NCBI GenBank assembly: GCA_002307725.1
Contig: DBUB01000001.1
Coordinates: 17,011-81,010 of the forward strand
Length of the DNA stretch: 64,000 bases
Origin: Alphaproteobacteria bacterium UBA1301
Lineage (GTDB): Bacteria > Pseudomonadota > Alphaproteobacteria > Micropepsales > Micropepsaceae
Direction: 5' to 3'
Shown here: one piece after another, positions 1 through 7,576 of the stretch
Numbering within the stretch: position 1 is the first letter of the stretch
How the letters are laid out: every line of letters starts with the position of its first letter
Program-made: the position numbers and the translations under genes
Notes under the pieces: generated by a model
The model's database searches: none
Seen by the model: only the letters and a program-made list of their open reading frames with translations
Told to the model about the DNA's origin: nothing

Positions 1-2
1 AG

Positions 3-560
3 ACATTTTCGCCGACCCAGCACACCTGGCTCGATCGTATCGCGTGCTTGATCACGGCGCCGTTCGAGCACGTCATTTATCTCGATGCGGACTGCGGCGT
101 CGTCACCAACATCATGGAACTTTTCGATATTCTCGACGAATACGAAATCGCCGCTGCGCATGCACCGGGCTACCGCCGATACGACGATCCCGACGTCCCC
201 GACGCCTTCTACGAATTGAATTGCGGCGTGCTCGTGTTCCGGACCTCGCCGATCATTCTCGATCTGCTCAAATCATGGCATGCCTGTTACCGGCAGTGGC
301 TCCGCATGCCGGCTTTTGCCGGTTGCGTGCCGTCCGATCAGCCGTCGTTTCGCCATGTCCTATGGACCTGCAAGGTGCCGCTGTATGTGCTGGGGCCCGA
401 GTATAACTGGCGGCCGTGGATGAACAGCTTCCTGTGCGAAAAGGTGAAGATCATTCACGCTTATTCGGATGACTACGAGGGCTTGGCGCAGCAGGCGAAC
501 AGCACGGAGGGGGCAAGGATTTTCCTGCCCCTCAACAGAGCGCGTGAATTCCTCGGTTAA
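3..560 (+). CDS. Glycosyltransferase (GT8-like), C-terminal part
   Basis: The frame is open to the left window edge, so only the C-terminal 185 residues are visible and the true start lies outside; the internal TTG at 48 need not be a start. The visible part has the GT-A nucleotide-sugar hallmark HVIYLDADCGVV, where the DxD motif would bind the metal and the sugar nucleotide. It is followed by ELNCGVLVFR and SDQPSFRHVL, a layout typical of GT8-like or related nucleotide-diphospho-sugar transferases. Donor and acceptor cannot be told. Its TAA stop overlaps the stop of the convergent gene by 4 bp (557-560), so the two genes have no intergenic terminator. Family confidence is moderate. Confidence 0.7.
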   Translation, partial: TFSPTQHTWLDRIACLITAPFEHVIYLDADCGVVTNIMELFDILDEYEIAAAHAPGYRRYDDPDVPDAFYELNCGVLVFRTSPIILDLLKSWHACYRQWLRMPAFAGCVPSDQPSFRHVLWTCKVPLYVLGPEYNWRPWMNSFLCEKVKIIHAYSDDYEGLAQQANSTEGARIFLPLNRAREFLG

Positions 561-1159
561 CGCTTCAACTCGATGACGTCGAAGGTCGATTCCTGTACCG
601 GATAGGGCAGCTCCAGACGGGCACGGCCGTCATAGGTGAGCGAGAGCAGACCAATCTGGTCGTCAGGGGTGGCGCTGGCACCCGCCGCGGCGCCGGTGCC
701 GGAATAGACCGGCGGTTTTTCATTGGCGCCGTTGTAGTGCACATAAGACGCGCCGAGATACACGTAGCCGCCGCCATCGGGATAGAGCGTGCCCGAGGTG
801 CGCTGGCTGCCGCCGAGCTTTTCGAAGAACAGGCGCCCGCCCTTCTCGGAAATGCGGCAAGTGAACCAGCTATAGACAATGGTCGGCGTCAGACCGCCGA
901 GTTTCATGGTGCGGCACTTCCAGGTGCCAGCAAGGCGCCCAGCCGACACCGGCCCCGCCTGCAGGATCGATTTGATCGCAGCAACCTCAGACGGCTTGCC
1001 GTTTTGGGCTTCCACGAGGGCCTTGGCTTTGGCTTCCGCGAGCTGGCCGAGGCGCTGGACATCGGCCGCCGACGCATCGTCGCGCCAGCCGGCGAAGGAC
1101 GCACACGACAGAACCAGAAGTGTTGCAACTGCTGCGAGACTAGCCTTCCGGACCCTCAT
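557..1159 (-). CDS. DUF4893-like exported protein
   Basis: This protein of about 200 residues has a hydrophobic N terminus (MRVRKASLAAVATLLVLSCA), which could be a Sec signal or a lipoprotein signal with a cysteine at the end of the hydrophobic stretch. The mature part begins WRDDASAADVQRLGQL and resembles the DUF4893 family of alphaproteobacterial periplasmic proteins; this is recognition by pattern, not by search. The start at 1159 was chosen because AGAGGG lies about 9 bp upstream, and longer in-frame starts would extend far into fabI. It overlaps the end of fabI by 20 bp, so it is probably translated from the fabI transcript. The function is unknown. Confidence 0.6.
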   Translation of the reverse strand: MRVRKASLAAVATLLVLSCASFAGWRDDASAADVQRLGQLAEAKAKALVEAQNGKPSEVAAIKSILQAGPVSAGRLAGTWKCRTMKLGGLTPTIVYSWFTCRISEKGGRLFFEKLGGSQRTSGTLYPDGGGYVYLGASYVHYNGANEKPPVYSGTGAAAGASATPDDQIGLLSLTYDGRARLELPYPVQESTFDVIELKR

Positions 1160-1988
1160 CGGATTTGCCCTCTTCTGCCGCCCATTGTTCCAGATATGCC
1201 GCCGGCGGCACACCCATGACGTTATACCCGGCATCGACATAATGCACTTCACCGGTGACTCCGGCCGACAAACCGGAAAGAAGGTAAAGAGCCGCTCCGC
1301 CCAGATGGTCGAGTTCGATGGTCTTTTTCAGCGGTGCCAGACCCTTGATCCATTTGAACATGGTGCGCCCGCCGCCCACCGCTGAGCCTGCCAGGGTGCG
1401 CATGGGACCGGCGCTGATGGCGTTGACGCGAATGCCGTCCTGCCCAAGATCGGCGGCAAGATATTTCACCGAGGCCTCCAGCGCTGCCTTGGCCACGCCC
1501 ATCACATTGTAACTCGGCATCACCTGCTGGGCGCCGAGATAGCTGAGCGTGAGCATCGCACCCGGACGGCCGACCATCAGACGCGCTGCCCGCTGGGCCA
1601 CGGCGGTGAAGGAGTAGCAGGAGATCGACAAGGTCTTGGCAAAATTGGCGCGCGAGGTGTCGACGTAGCGGCCCTTCAATTCGTTCTTGTCGGAGAAGGC
1701 GATGGCATGGACGAGGAAATCGATCCCGCCCCATTGCTCTTTGATCGCGGCGAAGGCGGCATCAAGCTGGGCATCGTCTTCAACATCGGCGGGCAGCATG
1801 ATGGTGGCGCCGATCTCAGCGGCGAGCGGCTTCAGGCGCTTCAGTTGCGCCTCGCCTTGATAAGTGAAGGCGACCTCGGCGCCGTGCGCCGCCAGAGTGC
1901 GCGCGATGCCCCAGGCAATGGAGTGATCGTTGGCCACTCCCATCACCAGCCCGCGCTTGCCGGACATAATTTTCGTTGTGTCTGTCAT
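1140..1988 (-). CDS. fabI: Enoyl-[ACP] reductase (NADH), FabI
   Basis: The product (282 residues) is a FabI-type enoyl-ACP reductase, which catalyses the last step of each fatty-acid elongation cycle in the cytoplasm. The N-terminal nucleotide-binding region reads GLVMGVANDHSIAWGIA, and the catalytic Tyr-x6-Lys signature appears as SYNVMGVAK. The C terminus VMGVPPAAYLEQW also fits. The start at 1988 follows AAGGA at a good distance; a longer frame to 2045 has no support. It lies downstream of fabA and fabB on the same strand, separated from fabB by 264 bp, an arrangement known from many Rhizobiales. Confidence is high. Confidence 0.95.
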   Translation of the reverse strand: MTDTTKIMSGKRGLVMGVANDHSIAWGIARTLAAHGAEVAFTYQGEAQLKRLKPLAAEIGATIMLPADVEDDAQLDAAFAAIKEQWGGIDFLVHAIAFSDKNELKGRYVDTSRANFAKTLSISCYSFTAVAQRAARLMVGRPGAMLTLSYLGAQQVMPSYNVMGVAKAALEASVKYLAADLGQDGIRVNAISAGPMRTLAGSAVGGGRTMFKWIKGLAPLKKTIELDHLGGAALYLLSGLSAGVTGEVHYVDAGYNVMGVPPAAYLEQWAAEEGKSDEGPEG

Positions 1989-2057
1989 AGTGTCCTTAAC
2001 TTTAAGCAGATGCGCCCACGTCCGAAGGACGTGACGAAATTGCAATTAATACAAACA

Positions 2058-2245
2058 GTCATTCCCGGCGAACATCGCGCGGCGCGCGACGTGAGGGAAG
2101 GGGACTTAGGGGATTGAAGGTAACAAACGGCAGAATCTATCGCGCGTTTCTTACAATCTTCGGAGTGAACCCAGAATTTTACACCTGGATCCCCTTGCTC
2201 ACCCTTCCTTTGCGCTGCGCGCTCTGGAGCGCCGGCCAGCGATGA
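2058..2245. repeat. Possible decayed intergenic repeat between fabB and fabI
   Basis: The fabB-fabI spacer contains stretches such as CAGTCATTCCCGGCGAAC and CACCTGGATCCCC, which resemble fragments of the dispersed palindromic intergenic repeats common in alphaproteobacterial genomes. No second copy was noticed in this window, so repeat status rests only on resemblance. No gene or clear promoter was identified here. Confidence 0.25.
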
Positions 2246-2252
2246 CAAAAAA

Positions 2253-3464
2253 CTAAACCCGATCAAACACCAGCGTCGCGTTGGTGCCGCCGAAACCGAA
2301 GGAGTTGGAGAGAACCCGTTCCAACTTGGCGTTGTCGATGCGAGCCCGGACAATCGGAACATCAGCAAATTCGGGATCTAGTTCGGCGATGTTGGCACTT
2401 TCGGCGATGAAATTGTTCTGCATCTGCAAGATGGAATAGATCGCCTCTTGCGCCCCGGCGGCACCGAGCGAATGGCCGGTGAGGGATTTGGTCGAATTCA
2501 CCGGCGGAATCTTGTCGCCGAAAACTTCGCGCATTGCCTTCACTTCGGCAGCGTCACCGACCACCGTCGAGGTGCCGTGGGCGTTAATGTAGCCGACCGG
2601 ACCTTTCACGGTGGCGAGTGCGGCCTGCATGCAGCGCATCGCGCCTTCGCCCGAAGGGGCCACCATGTCATGGCCGTCGCTGGTGGCGCCGTAGCCGGTG
2701 AGTTCGCAATAGATCTTGGCACCGCGCGCGCGGGCATGTTCGAGTTCTTCGAGCACCACCACACCGCCGCCGCCGGCGATGACGAAGCCGTCACGATCCT
2801 TGTCGAAAGCCCGTGAGGCTTTCTCCGGCGTCGCGTTATATTTGGACGACATCGCGCCCATGGCATCGAACAAACAGGACAGCGTCCAATCGAGTTCTTC
2901 GGCGCCACCGGCGAACATCACGTCCTGCTTGCCCCATTGGATTTGTTCGGCGGCATTGCCGATGCAATGGGCGCTGGTGGCGCAGGCCGACGAGATCGAA
3001 TAGTTGACGCCCTTGATCTTGAACCAAGTGGAAAGCACCGCCGAACAGGTCGACGACATACATTTCGGCACAGCAAAGGGGCCGATCTTCTTGGGGCCGG
3101 TGGCTTCGGCGATCTTGTCAGCAGCAAACAAGGTCCGGGTCGACGGTCCGCCTGAGCCGATGATCAGGCCGGTCTTGGGATTGATCACGTCTTTTTCTTC
3201 GAGACCGGAATCCTTCAGCGCCTGATCCATCGCGATGAAGGCATAAGCGGCAGTGTCGCCCATGAAGCGGCGGGCACGACGATCGATCAAAGCTTCGATG
3301 TCGATTTTCACGGCGCCTTGGACCTGGCTCCGGAAGCCCTTGTCGCGCTGGGCCTCGGCCAATCCGATGCCGGACTTGGCATCGCGCAAGGACTGCATGA
3401 CCTCTTCGGCGTTGTTGCCGATGGATGAAACGATACCAAGTCCCGTGACGACGACACGCCTCAT
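2253..3464 (-). CDS. fabB: 3-oxoacyl-[ACP] synthase I, FabB
   Basis: The product (403 residues) is a beta-ketoacyl-ACP synthase of the FabB type, which condenses acyl-ACP with malonyl-ACP and is needed for unsaturated fatty-acid elongation. The Cys-His-His triad is visible: the cysteine in SSACATSAHCIG, one histidine in NAHGTSTVVGD and the other in KSLTGHSLGAAG. The N terminus MRRVVVTGLGIVSSIG is typical, and AGGAACTCCTCC lies just upstream of the ATG at 3464. Pairing with fabA immediately upstream supports FabB over FabF. Fatty-acid synthesis takes place in the cytoplasm. Confidence is high. Confidence 0.95.
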   Translation of the reverse strand: MRRVVVTGLGIVSSIGNNAEEVMQSLRDAKSGIGLAEAQRDKGFRSQVQGAVKIDIEALIDRRARRFMGDTAAYAFIAMDQALKDSGLEEKDVINPKTGLIIGSGGPSTRTLFAADKIAEATGPKKIGPFAVPKCMSSTCSAVLSTWFKIKGVNYSISSACATSAHCIGNAAEQIQWGKQDVMFAGGAEELDWTLSCLFDAMGAMSSKYNATPEKASRAFDKDRDGFVIAGGGGVVVLEELEHARARGAKIYCELTGYGATSDGHDMVAPSGEGAMRCMQAALATVKGPVGYINAHGTSTVVGDAAEVKAMREVFGDKIPPVNSTKSLTGHSLGAAGAQEAIYSILQMQNNFIAESANIAELDPEFADVPIVRARIDNAKLERVLSNSFGFGGTNATLVFDRV

Positions 3465-3592
3465 GGAGGAGTTCCTCTCAAAATCGAATCCGGACGCCTT
3501 TTAGCAGGCCGCGCGCGGCACAGAAAACCGCGCCGCGCCACCAATACCCAGATAACACAGTCAAGCCCGTCGTGCGAAAAACCGGCGCGCCG

Positions 3593-4144
3593 TCAAGCCG
3601 GTTGCGGCGCATCCTGGAACAGGCCGACGCGCAGATCCTTGGCTTCGTAGATCACTTTGCCATCGACCTTCATGACGCCGTCAGCAATGCCCATCACCAG
3701 CCGGCGCAGGATGACTCGCTTAAGGTCGATCGAATAGCTGATGAGCTTGTTGGTCGGCAGCACCATGCCGGAGAACTTCACTTCGCCGACGCCGAGCGCC
3801 CGGCCCTTGCCGGCCCCGCCCATCCAGCCGAGGAAGAAACCGACGAGCTGCCACATCGCATCGAGACCGAGACAACCCGGCATCACCGGATCGTTCTCGA
3901 AGTGACATTTGAAGAACCAGAGATCGGGATGCACTTCCATCTCGGCCTCGACTTCGCCTTTGGCGTGGCTACCGCCCTGGCCGATGATCTTGGTAATACG
4001 ATCGAACATCAACATCGGGGGGAGCGGTAGACGGGCATTGCCCATCCCGAAAAGCTCACCTTTGGCACAGGCGAGAAGACCCGCCAAATCGAAGCTCGAC
4101 CGCCGCACGGGCGCCTCGTTTTCCACTTTTTCCATGTCCATCAA
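3593..4144 (-). CDS. fabA: 3-hydroxydecanoyl-[ACP] dehydratase/isomerase, FabA
   Basis: The product (183 residues) is close to the normal FabA length. FabA dehydrates beta-hydroxydecanoyl-ACP and isomerises the trans-2 to the cis-3 product, the branch point for anaerobic unsaturated fatty-acid synthesis. The catalytic region reads HFENDPVMPGCLGLDAMWQL, with the active-site histidine and the aspartate of the second half of the site. PPMLMFDRI is another family landmark. The gene is the first of the leftward fabA-fabB-fabI group. It is divergent from irr, and an Irr-box palindrome lies 48 bp upstream of its start, so iron-dependent control of this promoter is likely by inference. Confidence 0.95.
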   Translation of the reverse strand: MMDMEKVENEAPVRRSSFDLAGLLACAKGELFGMGNARLPLPPMLMFDRITKIIGQGGSHAKGEVEAEMEVHPDLWFFKCHFENDPVMPGCLGLDAMWQLVGFFLGWMGGAGKGRALGVGEVKFSGMVLPTNKLISYSIDLKRVILRRLVMGIADGVMKVDGKVIYEAKDLRVGLFQDAPQPA

Positions 4145-4191
4145 CGTGTTAGGTCCGGTTCTGTAAGTGTAAGTACCTGCGACGATTTCTT

Positions 4192-4210
4192 CGTTAGAAT
4201 TGTTCTAACG
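4192..4210. promoter_or_regulatory. Irr/ICE operator palindrome between fabA and irr
   Basis: CGTTAGAATTGTTCTAACG is a perfect inverted repeat with 8-bp arms around TTG. It matches the known iron control element bound by Irr in Rhizobiales (TTAGAA-N3-TTCTAA core). It lies 48 bp upstream of fabA and about 130 bp upstream of irr, in the shared divergent promoter region, so it could regulate fabA, irr or both. The sequence match is direct; binding is inferred. Confidence 0.85.
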
Positions 4211-4340
4211 ATTCGCGTAGTATGTCTTCAAGGTCGCCCTTGATAAACGGCATAAAGGTCTCAATAGCCCGAGCCGCCGGCAAAGGCGAGTACGAATAAC
4301 GTGAGGGACCGCACCGTTCGGTCAGGCAAAAGGAAGTCCT

Positions 4341-4769
4341 ATGCGTAAGAGAATGCGTGATTCGACAAATGAGTCCGCCGTGACGCGTCTGCGGGCTGCG
4401 GGCCTTCGCCCGACGCGGCAGCGCAATGAACTCGCCGATCTGCTGTTCAATGACGGCCACCGGCATCTGACTGCGGAAACCCTGCACGCCGAAGCCGTCA
4501 ACCGCGGCATCCGCGTGTCGTTGGCCACTGTCTATAACACGCTGCACCAGTTCACGAATTCCGGCCTGCTGCGGCAAGTGATGGTGGATGCGACGCGTTC
4601 TTATTTCGATACCAACACCACCGAACACCAGCACTTCTACCACGAAGAAGATGGCGTGCTGTCGGACATTCCGGGCTCGGAAGCGATTGCGGTCGGCAAT
4701 CTGCCGGAACCCCCGGAAGGCACCCAAGTCTCGCGCGTCGACGTCGTCGTCCGCTTGAAGCGCCACTGA
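4341..4769 (+). CDS. irr: Iron response regulator Irr (Fur family)
   Basis: The product (142 residues) is a Fur-superfamily regulator. The winged-helix part contains LRPTRQRNELADLLF and SLATVYNTLHQFTNSGLLRQV, and the dimerisation part has the Irr-like segment YFDTNTTEHQHFYHEEDG. Irr senses iron status through haem and controls haem and iron genes in alphaproteobacteria. The N terminus has no Cys-Pro haem regulatory motif of the Bradyrhizobium type. The histidine cluster reads HQHFYH rather than the common HHH run. AGGAAG precedes the chosen ATG; a second ATG four codons later is possible. Linkage to fabA-fabB-fabI and the ICE box upstream support Irr over Fur or Zur. Confidence 0.9.
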   Translation: MRKRMRDSTNESAVTRLRAAGLRPTRQRNELADLLFNDGHRHLTAETLHAEAVNRGIRVSLATVYNTLHQFTNSGLLRQVMVDATRSYFDTNTTEHQHFYHEEDGVLSDIPGSEAIAVGNLPEPPEGTQVSRVDVVVRLKRH

Positions 4770-4787
4770 GAATTCGCGCGGCGGCAG

Positions 4788-4802
4788 CCCCCCCCCGGGG
4801 GG
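4788..4802. terminator. GC-only palindrome downstream of irr
   Basis: Nine C residues followed by six G residues form a CCCCCCGGGGGG palindrome 18 bp after the irr stop. No T-run follows. It may act as a weak terminator or simply be a low-complexity tract prone to sequencing or slippage error. Confidence 0.3.
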
Positions 4803-4892
4803 AACATACCCCGCGCGTGGTGGCTTTGCCGCTTGCGAATCTTATTCGTTTTGGACAACCCTCTGTCCCGTTGGGGGCGCGGAGGTTTTCTT

Positions 4893-5411
4893 ATGCTCGC
4901 ACTGATGGTCATCGACGTGCAGCAGGGCATGTTCGGCGGGGTACAACCCTTCCGCGGCGAAGCGGTTGTCGCGCGCATCGCCGAATTACTGACGCGGGCC
5001 CGCGCCGTTCAGGTGCCAATCTTCTTCGTGCAGCATGACGGCGGACCGGGCGACGAATTCGATCCCGACGGCGCCGGATTCCCCTTCCATCCCGCGGTGG
5101 CGCCGCTGGCCGACGAGCCCGTAACGATCAAGCGCCGCAACAGCGGTTTCTATCAGACCGATCTCGACGACAAGCTGAAGGCGGCGGGAATCGATGCGCT
5201 GGTGATTTGCGGCCTGCAGACCGAATATTGCGTCGATGCCACCGTGCGTTCGGCGTTCGAGCGCGACTATCGCGTCACTGTCGCTGCCGATGCTCATACC
5301 ACCTTCGACAGCGAACTCCTGCCCGCCGCCACCATCATCGCCCACACCCAACACATCTGGAACGGCCGCTACGCGCGGCTGAAAGCGGCGGACGAGATCG
5401 TGTTCGCGTGA
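4893..5411 (+). CDS. Isochorismatase-like cysteine hydrolase
   Basis: The product (172 residues) belongs to the isochorismatase/nicotinamidase-like superfamily. The Asp-Lys-Cys catalytic set is visible: aspartate in LALMVIDVQQGMF, lysine in TIKRRNSGFYQT, and cysteine in GLQTEYCVDATVRSAF. The start at 4893 was chosen because GGAGG lies 7 bp upstream and the family usually begins just before the aspartate; a longer frame to 4833 lacks support. The substrate (an amide, an enol ether or similar) cannot be inferred. The gene is convergent with the lipoprotein gene, with only 3 bp between stops. Confidence 0.85.
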   Translation: MLALMVIDVQQGMFGGVQPFRGEAVVARIAELLTRARAVQVPIFFVQHDGGPGDEFDPDGAGFPFHPAVAPLADEPVTIKRRNSGFYQTDLDDKLKAAGIDALVICGLQTEYCVDATVRSAFERDYRVTVAADAHTTFDSELLPAATIIAHTQHIWNGRYARLKAADEIVFA

Positions 5412-5414
5412 CGC

Positions 5415-5951
5415 CTATGGCTTCGGCGCTGACGGTTCCGTGGGGTGCACCAGCGGACCGAGGTGATCGAGCACGTCTTGCGCCTGCAGGACACGCGCCT
5501 CGGCTTTGGCTTGCTCGTCGGTGAGCAGCACAATCTCGGCAGAGGCTTCATAGGAGGTGATCGGACGGGTGATTTCCATGCCGCCGGCGCCCCAGCCGCC
5601 ATAGGGCCAGCTATGCCAATAGCGGCCGCGGCCGTGCCAGCCCGGCCAGCCGGCAAAATCGCTTTGATAGGTGGTTTGCGCTTCGGTATCGCGGGTGTCG
5701 AACACGAACCAGCGATAGCCGGCTTTCAGCGCGACCTCAGCTGAGCGCTGCAACAGATAGTTTTCCACCGTCTCGCGCTTGGTCACCGAATTGCCGGTGA
5801 AGGTCACCCGCCAGCGGTTTTGGGCGAGTTGCTGGTCGGTATAGCCGGTGCTGCTCTGGGGCCCGCGCGGCTGATAGCTGGCCGGGGTCTGGCAGGCCGC
5901 TAACAGCAAAACCGCCGCTGCCGCCGCCGAAATCTTCGCAATCTGGCTCAT
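5415..5951 (-). CDS. CC0125/CC1285-family lipoprotein
   Basis: The product (178 residues) begins MSQIAKISAAAAAVLLLAAC, a clear lipoprotein signal with lipobox LAAC. The mature part holds YTDQQLAQNRWRVTFTGNSVTKRETVENYLLQRSAEVALKAGY, cut here in the middle of the conserved domain of the CC0125/CC1285-type lipoproteins. A Gly/Trp/His-rich stretch (about residues 100-125) follows, then a final helix. ATG at 5951 is preferred over 5957 because AAGGAG is six bases upstream of it and directly abuts the other. It is presumably anchored in the envelope. Its role is unknown. Confidence 0.75.
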   Translation of the reverse strand: MSQIAKISAAAAAVLLLAACQTPASYQPRGPQSSTGYTDQQLAQNRWRVTFTGNSVTKRETVENYLLQRSAEVALKAGYRWFVFDTRDTEAQTTYQSDFAGWPGWHGRGRYWHSWPYGGWGAGGMEITRPITSYEASAEIVLLTDEQAKAEARVLQAQDVLDHLGPLVHPTEPSAPKP

Positions 5952-6056
5952 AGGCATCTCCTTAGACAGATCATAACCCTTTGGCGGACTTGCCGTTCCT
6001 GAAATTTACCCATGCGACCTCGTTTCGCCCAGAATGTGGCATCGTCGCACTTGATA

Positions 6057-6070
6057 ACTGACTGGTTAGT
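6057..6070. promoter_or_regulatory. Candidate operator of the TetR efflux regulator
   Basis: ACTGACTGGTTAGT is an imperfect palindrome (10 of 14 positions symmetrical), about 18 bp upstream of the TetR start and flanked by AT-rich DNA that could hold the promoter. TetR/AcrR regulators commonly bind ACTGACnnGTCAGT-like sites ahead of their own efflux operon. Autoregulation is inferred from position and symmetry. Confidence 0.5.
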
Positions 6071-6087
6071 AATTTATAGTGGCGGCC

Positions 6088-6741
6088 ATGGATACGCTGA
6101 CCACCGAACCACACTTACGCCACTGGCAACGCCGCAAGCAGGCCCGTCCTGGGGAAATCCTCGATGCGGCGCTCGCCGTGTTCGCCGAAAAGGGCTACGC
6201 CGGCGCCCGCATGGAAGACATCGCCATCAAGGCGGGTGTCACCAAAGGCACCATCTACCTCTACTTCCCGTCGAAGGAGGAGGTCTTCAAGTCGCTCGCT
6301 CGCGAGCATGTCGGTCAGAGTCTGATCGCAGCAGCCGGACACGCTGAGACGTTCGACGGTTCAGCCTTCGATTTTCTCAAGACTTTCTACGCCCGGTTCA
6401 TGGATATGGTGCTGACCAGCGACATCGCGGTGCTGCCCAAAATCATCATCGGCGAAAGCGGCAACTTTCCGGAGCTGGCCCGCTTCTGGCGCGAGGAAGT
6501 GATTGAAAAAGCCATAACCCTGCTGTCTTCCGTCATCGCCAAAGGCATCGCGCGCGGCGAAATCCGCGCTCTACCCGCCGACTACGTCGCCAAGCTGATC
6601 ATGGCACCAGCGTTGATGTGCCTCATCTGGCGCACGACTTTCGAAAAGACCTCCGACCACGCCTTCGACTATCCCGAATACCTCGCCATCCATTGCGATA
6701 TCTTCTTCAAAGGTCTCGCCCCGGAAGGACCAAAGCCATGA
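6088..6741 (+). CDS. TetR/AcrR-family regulator of the efflux operon
   Basis: The product (217 residues) has an N-terminal TetR DNA-binding domain: ILDAALAVFAEKGYAGARMEDIAIKAGVTKGTIYLYFPSKEEVF. The C-terminal ligand and dimerisation part is of the AcrR/CecR kind. ATG at 6088 is used; an in-frame GTG at 6079 is an alternative, and neither has a clear ribosome site. The stop overlaps the start of the HlyD gene by 4 bp (ATGA), so it is the first gene of the export operon. It most likely represses that operon in response to a transported compound. The order regulator, HlyD, ATPase, permease parallels the E. coli cecR-ybhGFSR group. Confidence 0.88.
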   Translation: MDTLTTEPHLRHWQRRKQARPGEILDAALAVFAEKGYAGARMEDIAIKAGVTKGTIYLYFPSKEEVFKSLAREHVGQSLIAAAGHAETFDGSAFDFLKTFYARFMDMVLTSDIAVLPKIIIGESGNFPELARFWREEVIEKAITLLSSVIAKGIARGEIRALPADYVAKLIMAPALMCLIWRTTFEKTSDHAFDYPEYLAIHCDIFFKGLAPEGPKP

Positions 6742-7565
6742 ACGTGAAACCGTTCGGACTGGCGCTACTGCTCCTCCTGGCCGGTTGCGAGAAGCCTCAC
6801 GAGGGCCAATGGCTGGGTTACGCCGAAGGCGACACCGCCTTCATTGCCGCCCCGCTGGCCGGGTGGCTGACCGAGGTCAAGGTCCATCGCGGCGATTGGG
6901 TGAAAAAGGGCGATCTGCTGTTCGTACTCGACGACACCAGCCAGACCGCAACCCGCGACCAGGCCGAGGCGCAAATCGCCCAGGCGCAAAGCCAGCGCGC
7001 CGGAGCCGCAGCGGATCTCGATCTCGCACGGCGCCAGTTCGACCGTCAGAAAGGCCTCTTGGCCAGTCGGGCGACCTCACGCCAGGCCTATGACCAAGCC
7101 AAATCGGCTTACGACTCGGCCCTGGCGCAAGTGGCGGCGATCGATGCGACCGAAGCCCAGGCCAAAGCGACACTCGCCGGCGCCGCTTATCAGCTTTCAC
7201 AGCGCCAAGTGATCGCGCTCACCACCGGACGGGTGCAAGAGGTCTATTTCCGCCAAGGCGAATATGCCCCCGTCCAGACCGCGGTGGTGTCGGTGTTGCC
7301 GCCGGAAAATGTCTATGTCCGCTTCTTCGTGCCGGAAGCCGAATTCGCGCGCATCAAACTCGGCCAGAAAGTGAAGATCCATTGCGACGGCTGCGACGGC
7401 AACATCGTCGCCACCATCGCCTTCATCGCGGCCCAACACGAATACACCCCGCCGGTGATCTTCTCGAACCAAAGCCGCAGCCAGCTCGTGTTCAAAGTGG
7501 AAGCGCGCGCCAACGGCGGGCTGAAGCTCAATCCCGGTCAACCGGTCGATGTCGATCCGCTGTAA
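6738..7565 (+). CDS. HlyD/YbhG-type membrane-fusion lipoprotein
   Basis: The product (275 residues) starts MNVKPFGLALLLLLAGCEK, a lipoprotein signal with lipobox LAGC. Next comes a biotinyl-lipoyl-like half (PLAGWLTEVKVHRGDWVKKGDLLFVLDD). A coiled-coil hairpin rich in Ala, Gln and Arg spans about residues 75-155. The second lipoyl half and a beta-barrel follow (TTGRVQEVYFRQGEYAP and VRFFVPEAEFARIKLGQKV). It is the periplasmic adaptor of the ABC exporter encoded next. It starts within the TetR stop (ATGA) and is followed after 11 bp by the ATPase, so translation is coupled. The substrate is unknown. Confidence 0.9.
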   Translation: MNVKPFGLALLLLLAGCEKPHEGQWLGYAEGDTAFIAAPLAGWLTEVKVHRGDWVKKGDLLFVLDDTSQTATRDQAEAQIAQAQSQRAGAAADLDLARRQFDRQKGLLASRATSRQAYDQAKSAYDSALAQVAAIDATEAQAKATLAGAAYQLSQRQVIALTTGRVQEVYFRQGEYAPVQTAVVSVLPPENVYVRFFVPEAEFARIKLGQKVKIHCDGCDGNIVATIAFIAAQHEYTPPVIFSNQSRSQLVFKVEARANGGLKLNPGQPVDVDPL

Positions 7566-7576
7566 GGAGTTTTGCA

